Part shown: piece after piece, positions 14,878-29,241 of the stretch
Position numbering within the stretch: the first letter of the stretch is position 1
Layout of the letters: every line of letters begins with the position of its first letter
Source of the DNA: Dirofilaria immitis
Lineage: Eukaryota > Nematoda > Chromadorea > Rhabditida > Onchocercidae
NCBI GenBank assembly: GCA_024305405.1
Contig: JAKNDB010000107.1
Coordinates: 2,232,001-2,296,000 of the forward strand
DNA: 64,000 bases
Direction: 5' to 3'
Notes under the pieces: model-generated
Seen by the model: only the letters and a program-made list of their open reading frames with translations
Databases searched by the model: none
Told to the model about the DNA's origin: nothing
Made by a program: the position numbers and the translations under genes

Positions 14878-15828
14878 TATCGAATTAATGATAATTTCAC
14901 TATAATTACTAATTGATTGATCAATTAACTTAATTATTTCCATATTTCTATGATTGATAAGGAAAAAAAAGAAGATAATGGCATATTATAATATAATTGT
15001 ATTTTATATAATTTTTGATAATTTGAAATTGTTTAAAAGTTTATTTAATTTTTATTTCTTTTCAAATTTAATTTACTTTTTTATTTATTTTTGCATTTAA
15101 TATTAAAAATTTAATTTAATTTATTTTGTATTAACAAATTTAGAAAAAGAAATGATAATATAATGATAATGAATGATAAGATTCGTTCTCAATAATTTTA
15201 TTAAAATATTACTGTCGTAATAAGTTATTAGTATTTATTTGATAATAGAAATAAATGAAATTGGATAGTTTATTTGTTACCATGACATTTTTCAATAATA
15301 ATAATTCATTGACAATTTCAAATAAATAATAAAATCGGAATTAAGATATAAGAATAAATAGAATTGAAAGGATAGAATAATATATTTTAAAGAAAATAAA
15401 TAATCATATCTCATTCAATTTATCATATTATTATTAATATTTGTATTTTAAAAATTTTTATTTATTCAAATTAAATATATTAAAAAAGTAAAGAATAGAA
15501 AAAGGGAAGAAATTGAGAATATAAAAATAAAAAAATAATTAAACATTTCTTAGAATATATTTCAAAATATATTCTAAAAGGTATTAATAATAAATAATTA
15601 TTCAATTTCCTATTTTCAAATATAATTTAGAATAATAACGAATATTATTCATACCAAATATACTAAATTGTGAAATAAAAAAGTAATATTCAAATTTTAT
15701 GTTATATTCTTATCGATTACAAATAATATAATAAATTTAAAAAAAGCATTTAACAAGAAATTAAAAATTTCTGCAGAAAAAACTTATAAATCAAAAATAG
15801 TTAATAAAAAGAATTAAAAGTTAGAAAG

Positions 15829-16037
15829 GTGTATACTCAATACATCATATATATATACTCAATACATATATACTCAATATATATATACTCAATACATATA
15901 TACTCAATTTATATATACTCAACATATATGTGCTCAATATATATATACTCAATATATATACTCAATATATATACTCAATACATATATAATCAATACATAT
16001 ATACTCAATTTATATATATTCAATATACATATACATA
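15829..16037. repeat. Minisatellite with ~16-19-bp TATATACTCAATACA units
   Basis: About 12 units of 'tatatatactcaatacata' of slightly varying length. Confidence 0.9.
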
Positions 16038-16344
16038 TAATAATATTATAGAAATATATTTTTATTACTGTTTATTAAAATAGAAAAATTAATTATAAAT
16101 TGAAATATTACAACTTATTAATTATTTGTAATCAATAAGAATATAACATAGAATTAAAATATTTTTACCATTAATCGGAAATGAAAGAATTAATTATAAA
16201 TGAAATAAAATTTGTAGCAAAGTAAAAGTAACACTTCGGTAATTGTATGGAAAAAAAGGATGGAAACGAAAAAGTAAGAAATTGAAGACAAAACTACGAA
16301 TGATTTTTTTAATAATTTATAGTTGTTGTTATCTTAGTCTAGAC

Positions 16345-16378
16345 GATATGATATGATATGATATGATATGATATGATA
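16345..16378. repeat. (GATAT)n pentanucleotide
   Basis: Six tandem 'gatat' units. Confidence 0.9.
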
Positions 16379-17575
16379 GGACAAGAAGCAATATTTAAAT
16401 TGTCATCTTGTTGACATTTCATGTTCATCCATCCATTCTTATTTCTCGACAATAAAAACCCAAACTTATTTCAATTGGTTTGGAAGAATGATTATCATGA
16501 TGAATGTATCATTTATCATTCATCGCTGAATAAGCCATATTGCAATAGTTAGTATATTCTAGAAATTTTTTTAATCAAAATAACAGTAGCAATCAAGCGG
16601 AAAAAGTTTCTATTTAAAAAAAAAAAAGTAGGAAAAGAATGGAAGACGAAATCTCTCGAGAAACTTTCCATTTTTTTCTTCTTCTTGATATATCAATCGA
16701 TCAACGAGAATGTTATCGTAACAGTTGAAAATATAAGTTGTAATTTTTAGGAAGTAACTAACAATTTCTACAACTATCAATCTTATATTATTAACAAATA
16801 TTAATTGAAAGAAAGCGATCAATTAGAAATTTTTTCTTTTCTAAAATTTTTATTCTCAAAGATTACGCAAATTAAAATAATTATAAAATAACAATTACAT
16901 TTTCATTGATATGTTAAATAAAAAACATAACGGCCTAAATATATGGCCTAAAATAGCCTAGAATTATTGAAGAGAGTAAAAGAAAAAAATAAAAAATTCT
17001 ATCATTCAAATATTTCGGTCCATTAAGTTTCTAAAATATAGCTAGGCTAATTTTGCATCTTTTCCCATCTCTTTCTCATATTTATTAAAAATGAAAAATG
17101 GTGAAGAGATGCTTTATGAAAAGGTTGTCAACTTAAAAAGAAAATGAATGGAAAAAAAAAAGGAAAGATAAAAAGTTTAAGCCATTTATTATAACTTATA
17201 TTACAACAACAAAAAAAAAAAAAAAAAGAAAAATAGAAAATACATTAGCAAAGATATTAATATTCACAATAAACCTTTTATTAGAATTGGTTCAAAAAAA
17301 AAAAGAAAAAAAGGAAAAATATATTATATTATCTTTGGCAATAAAAATTTTCTTTTAACTAAAAAATTTACTTAAAGGGAAGGGAACATATTAAAATTTT
17401 TCATTCACTCACTTAAAAAATATAATTTATTCATTTTTTTTTTTGTTTGAACTATGAAAGGCAAATTTTAGAATGAGAAATAACAAATTAAATTAAATAA
17501 TTATTGTTAACATTATCGTTAACAATTATAGTCTTTCTAATCTAATATTTAATCAATAAACTAATTTATTTTATA

Positions 17576-17746
17576 GCATTATTATTACTACTATTAGTAT
17601 TGCTATTATTATTATCATTGCTATCATTATTCTTATTATTATTTTATTATCATCACTATTATTATTATTTGTTACTGTTATTATTATTATTATTATTAGT
17701 TATTGATATTATTATTATTACTATCACTATTATTATTATTAATATA
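17576..17746. repeat. ATT-rich trinucleotide tract
   Basis: Imperfect ATT/ATC/ACT repeats; a long Leu/Ile pseudo-frame results. Confidence 0.9.
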
Positions 17747-18899
17747 GGCCTAAACAATATAACACAATGTATTATAGTGTTAGGCCAGTTATATAATCAA
17801 TTCACAATTATCTATTACTCTGTTGGCCCAATTATTATTATTAATTTGTTCGTTTGAATAAAAGTGAATATGTAAATTTTTTTTTACCATTATTCGTTAT
17901 CATTATCAGGATTATTTATCATTATAATCATCTTCCTTCTCTTCGATTAGTCATTTATTCAAATAGCAATTTAAATACGAAAAAAAAAAATTGAAAAACC
18001 GATCTAACCGTATCTTTTCATTTCTCGTCGTCCTATATTTCTCCTTTCATCATCATACCCAATTCATTGTCATCAAAACTTTTTCAAAAAAAAAAAAAAA
18101 TACATACCCAAAAGAAATTATCATAGGAATATTTTTGTCGTAATATGACAGATTTTTCCTGCAAATTGCAAAATAAAAAAAGAAATGATTGAAATGTGAG
18201 AGGCAATTTTGGTGAAATTATTAAAAGATTGAAATTTCAATAGTTCAATGCAAAATAATCGCTCACAAATTTCGAAATTGACTTATCGATATCAAAACAA
18301 AATTTATCATTCATTAGATATTATTTATTTAAAAAGAAAAAAAATAAAAAGAAGAGAAAGTATTAAAATAATTTTTGTTAAAAGTGATTGTAATTTCAAT
18401 CGATTGATCGATATTATCAAAAATCGATTATGGAATAAAATTGATAAAAGATTTAATTTTTCGTAAATTTTATACGATGATAGATTTATTTAATATAAAA
18501 TAAAACCATATGATAGTATTGATAAAAATGAATATTGATTGATTGCTTGATCCATTTAAATTATCAAATTTATCAATCAATTGTAAGATGAATGAATGAA
18601 AATAAAATTTAGAAAAATTTCAATCATATCGAATTTATCAATTAATTTATAAGAATTATTTGATTAATTTTAGTTAAATTTTTATTGGAATGTAATGCTA
18701 AATTTAATAATTGAAAAATTGTTGAAATTTTATTTTACTAAAAAGATGGCAATAAATAATTGTTGTATGATAACGATGCATTTGTCATAAATTTTGCAAA
18801 AATTAACGACACTTTCACTTTCAACTTGCTGCTTCTACTCGAACAGCATTTTATAAAATTGCGGCATTCTCGTCCTTTTTTTTTTCCATTTCATTTCAT

Positions 18900-18930
<31 letters not shown>

Positions 18931-19133
18931 TCTTCTTCTTCTTCTTCTGCACTTTCATTTTATAAAACTTTTTTTTTTTTTAGTTTGCACATTGATTTTT
19001 CATTTTGGAAAATTTAGAAAAACGAATAAAATTTTTTTAATTTTATGATTTAATTCATAAATAATTGTTGTATAAGTGAAAATGATTTAATCGATTATCG
19101 TTAAATAAAATTGTATCATTTTATCAAAATTGC

Positions 19134-19352
19134 AAACTTTATCATTTTATATATGATGATTTTTACTTGATTAATACATCATATAAACTTTATCATTATC
19201 ATTTTATATATAATGATTTTTGTTTAATTAATGTATCATAAATTTTATCATCATTTTATATATGTGACGATTTTTCTCTGATTAATATATTATATAAACT
19301 TTAACATTGTAATCATTTTATGTATGATGATTTTTACTTGATTAATATAACA
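19134..19352. repeat. ~57-bp degenerate tandem repeat, four copies
   Basis: 'aaactttatcattttatatatgatgatttttacttgattaata' recurs four times with substitutions and small indels. Confidence 0.85.
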
Positions 19353-21234
19353 AGTGATAAATTCTCTTGAACTTCTAACAGCTAATATATTGTTGAAATT
19401 ATCATCAATTTCATCATCATATCATCGTTTCATTTTTATGCTATTTGAAGAAATTTTTAGCAAACAGTCCATTTTTTTTTTTTTTATCTCCACATCATTT
19501 AATTCATAGTCAATCATTTCCTATGTGTGATAATGATATTTGCAAATAGATTTTTTTTTATCATCGGAAATTTTAAAATTTTCATAATATTCTCAAAAAA
19601 TATTAAATTTTATTTCTTTCAAAAAATTGTATGAAAAAAAAAAAAAAAAGAGAGAAAAGAAAAATTCATTTTATCTTCTTAAATGGTATATTTTATCAAT
19701 TTTAAATCTAAAAAATTAAAAAAGCGAAGAGCTTCGTTTGTCTTTTTTTTTTTTTTTATTCTTAACAATAAAAATTAATTATCCGATAATGAAAATTATT
19801 TCATTTCATTTCATTTTTTTTTTTTAATTTTAAAGAAATAAAAAAAAAGACTTTAAAGTGTGTCAATGATTTTTCCATCCTTTCTTGCATTAAATATATG
19901 CGAAAAAATTAATTTATAGCCTATTAATATTTAAAAAAAAAAATTTTTTTATTTTATAATCTAAAAAAAAAAAAAAAAAAGAGAAATAAATATTGAAGCA
20001 CATTTGATAGAAAAAATAAATAAATAAATAAAAAATGATTTGATGTTTTGTATACACTACTAAAAAAAAAACACCATGTTGAAATATTAAAGTATTATCG
20101 ATGAATCAGAAAATGGGACAAAAAAAAAAATGCAAAATTAAGGAAAAAAAAACAGAAACTTTAATTGCTCAAATGATAACGACTAATTTATCATTGAATG
20201 ATTATTATTAATAAGAATGGATAAATGATTAATTAAGAAAATATTATCAGTTATTTTAATACTTTATCATCCCTTCATTCTTATTAATAATCATATCGCA
20301 ATATCACTAATACTTTCTTCTACAAGCAAAGTGATTTAAATAGAATTTTAATTTTTGAAAAGTTTTGTTATATCAAAAGACGAAAGAAACGAACGATTGG
20401 AAATTTATCAATTTATGCTTATCACAGTGAATAATTTGTTGAAATTGATTAAATAAATTGTATAACTTATATCATCAAATTTAAGCATTGTTACAAAAAA
20501 AATCACTGATCCAAAATAAATTATCAGACGAAATATTTTCAATTTATTAGTTGATAAGAAAGTTTTTTTTTGATTTAAATGATAAGCATAAGAGTAAGTA
20601 AGCATAATATTTGATAAGAAAAAATTTATTTCAATAATCAATGAAATGAAAGTTTGAAAATGAAAAAAAAAAGTGTAAAAAGGAAGAGAAGGAAAAGAGA
20701 AGAAGAAAAAAAAAAGAATATAATGATGATATTTGATATCTATAAGTTGTATTGCAATGATTATTGTTAAGCTTAAAATCAAATATAGTTAAGATAATAC
20801 GAAGATATCTTATCTTAGCAAATTATAGGAATATCTAATCTAATAGTTTTTTTTTAAATTGTTAACATATATTTTAAGCAATAAAATAATATTTAATATT
20901 TTAAAAATTTTATAAATATAATTAATCAATCGAATAATATAAATTGAAATGATAATTTTATTATCAGAATGAAAAATAAAAAAATGATAGCATTAAATTA
21001 GGTTAATAAATTATTATCAAAGAGGAATGATAGAAGAAATTGTTAAAATCAGTTGTATGATAAGAGAAAGGAATTGTTAAAATCAGTTGTATGATAAGAA
21101 ATTGATGATTGACTAATAATATTTTGGTGCAATCATAATTGCCAATTTTAAAATCTTTTATAGTTTGATGTAAAAAAAAAGAAATAATTGTTGCTCGTAA
21201 ACGGTTTTCTTTTTTATAAAGAAATCGTTTGAGA

Positions 21235-21605
21235 GAGAGGAGCAAGGGAGAGAGAGGGAGAGAGAGAGAAAAAATTTTTATGTATTTTCATAAGTCTTAG
21301 TCAAATTAAAAATGCAGATAAATTTGAAAATGAAAAAAAAAAGGATAGAGAGAGAGAGAGAGAGAGAGAGGGAGCGAAAGAGAGAATGAGAAAGAGATTT
21401 TCTTTCGAAGATTGCCTCTTTGAAAAAGAAAAATACGATTTTTATATATTTTCATAAGTTTTAGTCAAATTAAGAATGAAGATAAATTTAAAAGTGAAAA
21501 AAAGAAGAAAGGTAAAGAGAAGGGAGAAAAAGCGAGAGAAAGAAAGAAGGAGAGAAAGGGAGAGAGAGAGAGAGAGAAAGATTCTCTCTCGAAAATTGCC
21601 TCTTT
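21235..21605. repeat. ~165-bp tandem duplication with GA-rich tails
   Basis: 'tttttatgtattttcataagtcttagtcaaattaa' plus a (ga)n purine tract appears at 21275 and again at 21437, ending in related 'attctctctcgaaaattgcctctttga' sequence. Confidence 0.8.
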
Positions 21606-24600
21606 GATTCTTTTTTTTTTAAAATTATGTCATTCAATCGATAAAAAATTTTTAAAAATAATGAAGAAATTCTTCAAATTTCATACATATCATTTTCCTC
21701 ATAAATGATATTTTGAATTTTACAATCATTCAAAAATTAATAATTTTTTTCCTTTACATTTAAAAAATATTTATTTATATTTCATTTTTCTTATGACATA
21801 TTTCAAATAATTGCTAAAAAGTAAAATCAAAATTGATAAGTAAATAGATATGATAAGAGAGCTATGATTACTGTTAAATCTTGATCAGCTTATTTGAAAA
21901 AAAAAAAGACGAGAACGATACTTACCATATATTTTCTGATTGTTGTAAACTAATAGAATGTAATGTTGCAAGAATTAACAGAACTACGATTATTTCTGAA
22001 AAATCTTTTGCTCAAAATTTTTCTTTAAATAAATGATTATCATATGATAGTTTTATTTAGCAAAAGATATTAATTTACTTGTTTATTTGTTTATTTTTTT
22101 TTTCGTTGTTATCATTTGTCATATGTTTTTTTAGATACATTGAAAATATCAACCAGCTGGTGGATTAAAAATAAATGATTAAATAGACAGCTGGTACTGT
22201 GATCCTTTTTCAGATGATAGATATTTATCATTCTTCGATAGCACTAGCAGTAGCATCAGCAGCAACACAACATACCATCACATCATTATCATCATTATCA
22301 TAATCATTATCAATATATCAGAAAACAAATAGATAGTTTAGATATATTTTAGCATTTTAAACAAATAAATCTTTATTAAAATTTCATTTAACAATTTTTC
22401 AATTTTAATATCATCAAAATGACAATTTTTGTTTGCCTCATATTTCTTAATTATCTTTATTCAATCTTGTTTTCCTACAATAATTAGGAGAATGGCATAG
22501 ATAGTTAAATAAAGTTTAAGATAAGTTTTTAAAAAAAAATGTATATGTGAAAGGGATGAGAATTATGTCGACTTATTATTGCTCAAATAAACAATAATCA
22601 ATTTAAAATATTTAATTAATAAAAGGATAAATGATAAATGATAAATGATATATGTATATATATATATATGTGATAAAAATATTTTCATTTTAAAATGAAA
22701 GCCAAAGCATTTTTCACTTTTTTTTCCCTCCTTCATCATCTCTTCTATTTTATATATTTATTATCATATTTTCATATTATTAATTCTTTGCTATAAAAGT
22801 TGAAATTTTAATAAGAAATATGATATATTGAAATGAGAATAAAAATAAGAAATTTCAACCTTTTATTCTTTCTATTATTACTATACTCTGTTTATTATTT
22901 AAGAAAGAAAATTTCTTTATGAAAGAGAGAGAGAGAGAGAGAGAAAGAGAAAAAAGCGATAAAATCCGTTTTGCTTCTTTGTATTTGATAATATTTTGAT
23001 AATATACAGTATCCAGATTATCATTGCTTAAATTCTATTTTTCGTTTTCCATTCATCTTTTTTTTTTTTTTTTTTTTATCAAACCGGAATAAAATGAAAT
23101 ATCTCGACATTCTTATCAGTTTCGTATAAATATTGAAGTATGTTTTAATCATTGAAAAATACAAAATATTGACTCATTCTCGATCAATTATAAAAAGTTT
23201 TTCTATTTTTTATATTTAATTGAAATTTCACATATATTCCATTCCATCTGTCAATTTGAAATAAATCGTTCGCATCCTGTCTAATATTAGGATTTAAACA
23301 GAAAATGATTCAATTGTTAACATTTATGAAGAACTATTTTTTTTTCAAATATACTAAAATATTTGCAAATAATTATATCTTACAAAATATTTCAAATGAT
23401 AACTATTCAATTATTTCTTTAGCCTTATCAATATTTGATCATATCAGATGATAATATTTGTTTAAAGTATTTTTGCTTTAATAATAATTTATTATTGATG
23501 ACTAAATGTATATTTCTTTTATTCATACCAATAAATTCGAAATAATTTATCAAAAAATGAAAAAAAAAAACCAAAATAAATATTTAATGTTTTGTTTTTT
23601 TAAAAAGATATTTTTGATAATTTATTCTTTAATTTTTTGTTAATTTATTTGAATAAAATTGGAATAATATTTGATAAGATAATTTATAATTTATTTGGCA
23701 TACATTAAATAATATTAAAATTTTATTGAAACGTATCAATGAGCGAATTATAAATAAAAAAAATTTAAAAATCAGAATTAATCAATCAAATTCTAAAAAT
23801 TATAATCGAAAATTTATATATTATATCGTGCATTATCATTTTATGATCATTTGAATCTAAATCTAAATTGTTACATTGATAAATGAAGCATTTTAATAGG
23901 TGAAATAAAATAATTCAAGTAACTAATATCGCTATCTCTCTTTCTAATCATTATCATTATCAATAAGAATGTATGTAACAATGAGAAATAAATGTGATAA
24001 AAAAGAAAATTTATGATAAAAGAAGCCTAAAATGATAACAAAAACGAATTCAAGGAATTGCATCATTTATAACTAATTTGTTGTGTGTTTAAGTAAAAAT
24101 ATTATATATAAAAATTCTCAGAGCAGTTTCACGAATACCTGTATTTTACATATATCTGCTCTATATCATCTTACCTTTCAATAGAAAACAAAAGCAATTT
24201 TATTAAGTGATAATCAATTGATAAAAAAAAATTTATAATTTGAAATTTTTAGAAATAAAATAATTTATATTCCATATAGGTATTATATTGATATTAATTT
24301 AATCAGTTTAAATTGAAAAGTTTAAAATATACATTTTAAAAGAAAAATGTTAAAAAAAAAAAATAAAATTCATTTATATCCCTTTAAGATGAGATAAATC
24401 ATTTATCATTTATCATTTTGCAATAAATGATATCATTTGATTAAATATATTTCATAGAATGATGCAAAGATAATTATTTTTAAAAAAAAAAAAGATAAAA
24501 GATAAAAGAAAAATGAATAAATAAAATAGAAGTAGAAGTAGAAGAAGAAGAAAGGAATAAACTTTTTAAAAAACAATCGGATAACCAAATGTTATAAATG

Positions 24601-24667
24601 CTGTAAATGCTCTTCTTCACTTCTCTTTTTATTTTTAAATTATCAAATTGATTGATGATAATTTGTG

Positions 24668-24735
24668 ATCAACCAATCAACCAATCAACCAATCAACCAA
24701 TCAACCAATTAACCAATCAACCAACCAACCAACCA
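24668..24735. repeat. (CAATCAAC)n tandem repeat
   Basis: Six to seven copies of 'caatcaac' grading into 'caac'. Confidence 0.9.
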
Positions 24736-25593
24736 TTTCTTATTACAATATATCAAATGCATGTATCAATTTCTCATGTCTTTAAAAAAAAAAATAAGAA
24801 GAAAGCAATGGTTTGAACATATCTTTAACATTCGTTTTTTTTTTTTTGTTGTCAAAATATATCCGAAAAGTCAAAATTTTGCTATGAAAATGTTTTATAA
24901 ATAAAAAAAAAGATAAGAAAGATTGATATATTTTTATCAGTGAACAAAGAGCAAAACAAAAGAAATTTAAATGAAAAATTTCCTAAAAAAATTTCGACTT
25001 TTTCTTAGAGAGTAAAAGAAGGAGAGAGAGAGAGAGAAAGAGAGATAAAGAGAAAACAAAAATGAGAATATATATATTTGTAAGTTATAATGATATTTGT
25101 TATTGAACATATAAATTTAGCAAAATACGTAAAGAAACGTGAAGTATTACGTAAAAATTTGAAATGAAATGAATTGGATGAAAATTGAAATTATTAATCA
25201 TTGCGTGAATTTATGAATTGAAATCGAAGATGATAAATGAGATACGTTGATATGCAAGTCTCGATTATACCGGAAAATAATTAACTTCTTGAATGACAAT
25301 CACGTGAATGCATGCATGAATGTTAAAATTAATCAATTTTCAGTAAATGATCATCATCGATAGGTTACGGAAAAAAGTATGAAATGAGCATTTAAGGAAA
25401 AGTATAGAAAAGAGATAATTTATATTTTGAGAGAGGAGAAGAGGGAAAAGAAAAATAAAATTTTAAACGTAAATTTGGGAACTAAAAATTTTTATTATTA
25501 TTTTTTAAAAATTTCGTAAGCAAATAAGATGAATCGAATTTTCAAAAAAAACATTGAAAATTTATTGCTACTATCTACCTCTCCCTCTATCTA

Positions 25594-25626
<33 letters not shown>

Positions 25627-26097
25627 GTGAGATTTTTACTTAATAAAATTGATTTAAATTATTTATATGTAAACTTCAGACAGTAATGTGTCAATGAATA
25701 GCATATACTTCATTTCCAGTTTTATCATTTACTGATTTGAATGCCTTTCTCAAAAGCAACTTTTTTTAAAAAAAAAAAAAAGGTTTTAATTCAAAAATTG
25801 TCCTTTCTGCATAAGTACTTCTATTAATTGAAATGAATTTTGCAGCGCGTAGAAAAAGCTTAGAGGGAGATAATAGCGACAAATTTTTAATTTTTTTTTT
25901 TAAATTCAATCTTATTTGCTCATTCAGACATTTTCTTTTTTTCAAGAAAAGGCATACATTTCTTTTATCAAAAAATAAATTCCAAAAGAAAAAAAACTTT
26001 TGCAATAAACTTTTTTTCTTTTATCTTCTTAGAAAAACTTTTATATCATTAAATTTGCAATATTTGGTTGATATTATTTGCAACTTTTTTTGATATC

Positions 26098-27420
26098 AAA
26101 TATATATAAATATGATTCAACAAATTTCATTTCAAATATATATATATATATAAATATGATTCAACAAATTTCATTTCAAATATATATATATAAATATGAT
26201 TCAACAAATTTCATTTCAAATATATATATATAAATATGATTCAACAAATTTCATTTCAAATATATATATATAAATATGATTCAACAAATTCATTTCAAAT
26301 ATATATATAAATATGATTCAACAAATTTCATTTCAAATATATATATATAATATGATTCAACAAATTTCATTTCAAATATATATATATATAAATATGATTC
26401 AACAAATTTCATTTCAAATATATATATATATAAATATGATTCAACAAATTTCATTTCAAATATATATATATATAAATATGATTCAACAAATTTCATTTCA
26501 AATATATATATATATAAATATGATTCAACAAATTTCATTTCAAATATATATATATATAAATATGATTCAACAAATTTCATTTCAAATATATATATATAAA
26601 TATGATTCAACAAATTTCATTTCAAATATATATATATATAATATGATTCAACAAATTTCATTTCAATATATATATATATATAAATATGATTCAACAAATT
26701 TCATTTCAAATATATATATATATAAATATGATTCAACAAATTTCATTTCAAATATATATATATATAAATATGATTCAACAAATTTCATTTCAAAATATAT
26801 ATATATATAATATGATTCAACAAATTTCATTTCAAATATATATATATATATATGATTCAACAAATTTCATTTCAAATATATATATATATAAATATGATTC
26901 AACAAATTTCATTTCAAATATATATATATATATAATATGATTCAACAAATTTCATTTCAAATATATATATATATAAATATGATTCAACAAATTTCATTTC
27001 AAATATATATATATATATAAATATGATTCAACAAATTTCATTTCAAATATATATATATATAAATATGATTCAACAAATTTCATTTCAAATATATATATAT
27101 ATATATATATGATTCAACAAATTTCATTTCAAATATATATATATATAAATATGATTCAACAAATTTCATTTCAAATATATATATATATATAATATGATTC
27201 AACAAATTTCATTTCAAATATATATATATATAAATATGATTCAACAAATTTCATTTCAAATATATATATATATATAAATATGATTCAACAAATTTCATTT
27301 CAAATATATATATATATAAATATGATTCAACAAATTTCATTTCAAATATATATATATATAAATATGATTCAACAAATTTCATTTCAAATATATATATATA
27401 TATATATATATAAATATGAT
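26098..27420. repeat. 1.3-kb minisatellite of ~41-bp units
   Basis: About 32 copies of a constant 20-bp block GATTCAACAAATTTCATTTC joined by a (TA)n linker of variable length. Almost all length change is in the TA linker; the constant block has only one visible single-base loss (26283 region). The last copy (27419) is diverged. Long frames on both strands are artefacts of the repeat. Confidence 0.98.
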
Positions 27421-29241
27421 TCAACGAGTTCCATTTGAAATAATCAAGAAAAAAGAAAGTATTAGGAGGGCAAATGTCATTTGTCTATATTACATTCTCT
27501 TCAGTAATTTTTTCATTTCATTTTTCAATTTGCCACTTTCTTTTTTTTCAAACAATATCAATATCACATTTCACTCTCTTAAAAAAGGAAATTATAATTT
27601 GCTTCATGTAAGTATTCATTCCTATTAAGAAAAGTATATATAAAATTAAATTCCAAAAAAAAATTTTTTAATAAACTTTTTTGTCGAATGTAATTTCATC
27701 CAACGTTCAAACATTCTTATATTTGTACAAATAATACTTTTTTAATTTTAAATTTATGGAAAATAAAAATAGAAATTATATAATAGAAATAAATAGAAAA
27801 CTAATTGGCTGAGAAAAAAATTATTAATTTGAAATTTTGAATTTAGCAATTGAAATTATTATCATTCTATTAATATATATGAAAGGATTATTAAACTTTT
27901 AAAACATTTCCAATTTAATAACGAAATAATTGTAATATTTATAAAAATAACTGCTTATCATAATTTATTTCTGATAAAATAAATACATCTGATTTTATCA
28001 ATCATCTTAAGTCCAACAAATTTTTTTCACTTTTTGCTATTTTGATTGTTAAATTTTTTGATATAATCTGTATGGATGATGATCACTATATCTTAAGCAG
28101 ATTACATTAATGTTTAAGAAATCTATGGTTTATATCAGTTTGATTAACTGATATTTGCATATAAAAATAGATGAAATTATTTTAGCATACCATATTGTCG
28201 TTAAAATAATCACAGATAGTTAAACTTCTTGATAAAAAAGATTATATATGAAGGACCAGAAACATGATGGATTAAAACTCTTGACGTATCTAAATTTTAT
28301 ATAAATTTTTTTAGAACATATTGCAGTTAATTTATCGAGGATATGATTTGCATAGGATACGATATCATGATCAACAATTATATATATTTTGCATAACATG
28401 ATGATTAAGTTATCGCATTTCTTATCACAACAATTCGTAAATTTCCATACTCCAACATAGATGATAAGTTGTTAATAATGCTGTCTAGAGAGACTGCTTT
28501 TATTTCAGTAGATTTTAAATGACATTTATTAGTATACTGCTCCGATATCTGTTTACTCATGATTATATTTTCGGATCTAATCATTTAACATTATGACCTT
28601 CTCATCCATTTTGAAAAGCTCAACATATAAATTGGGTTTGACCATTCTACTATTGCAAGCAGTTAAAATTAGCTACCGTATCTAAACGACATCAAATGAT
28701 TTAAACTATTCATAATTCTCTGAGAGAAGAATTTTCTGCTGTATGAGTAAAACAGATGTTTTTGATAACGAATAAAAAAGTTAATCTGACATATCCAGTT
28801 ATATATTTGATAAGAGTAGTGAAGAATTTTATACTAAGTATAAATTTTGATTTCTTTAGCCTAATTCGCACCATTTCACGATTTTTTATTATTTGCTGAA
28901 AATTGACTGAATTTAAATATCTTATTTTTTTGAATAAAAATCTCAAGAATGATCGATTTCATTGACCTAAGCGTTGATAAGGTCATGACATAGTTTTGCC
29001 AAAATTGTGACAATTCATAACTTTTTTTATATTCAAATTTCTGTTAACAAATGCTAATAACTCATATCACAAATCATAGTTTTTATTGAAGAAACTATAC
29101 ACTTTTCTCGCATATTATGCTACATGAAAGAGATTTTTGAAGTAGAAAAATAAGAAATTATTAAATAACTAAATACAAATTCTCCTATTATTTCCGTGAT
29201 ATAAAGAGGAATCCGAATCATAATATAAAGAGGAATCCGAA

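Larger units (their letters stand above)
10970..29200. other. Gene-free AT-rich stretch
   Basis: Apart from the listed repeats this holds homopolymer runs, (GA)n tracts and random AT-rich sequence. A slightly richer block at 11500-11745 has a minus-strand frame of 74 codons without visible splice support. About 28.2-29.2 kb is the 3' flank of kynureninase. Confidence 0.65.

Noticed and set aside
26098..27420. CRISPR-like array (constant repeat with variable spacers)
   Set aside because: The 'spacers' are all (TA)n of different length, and the context is eukaryotic.
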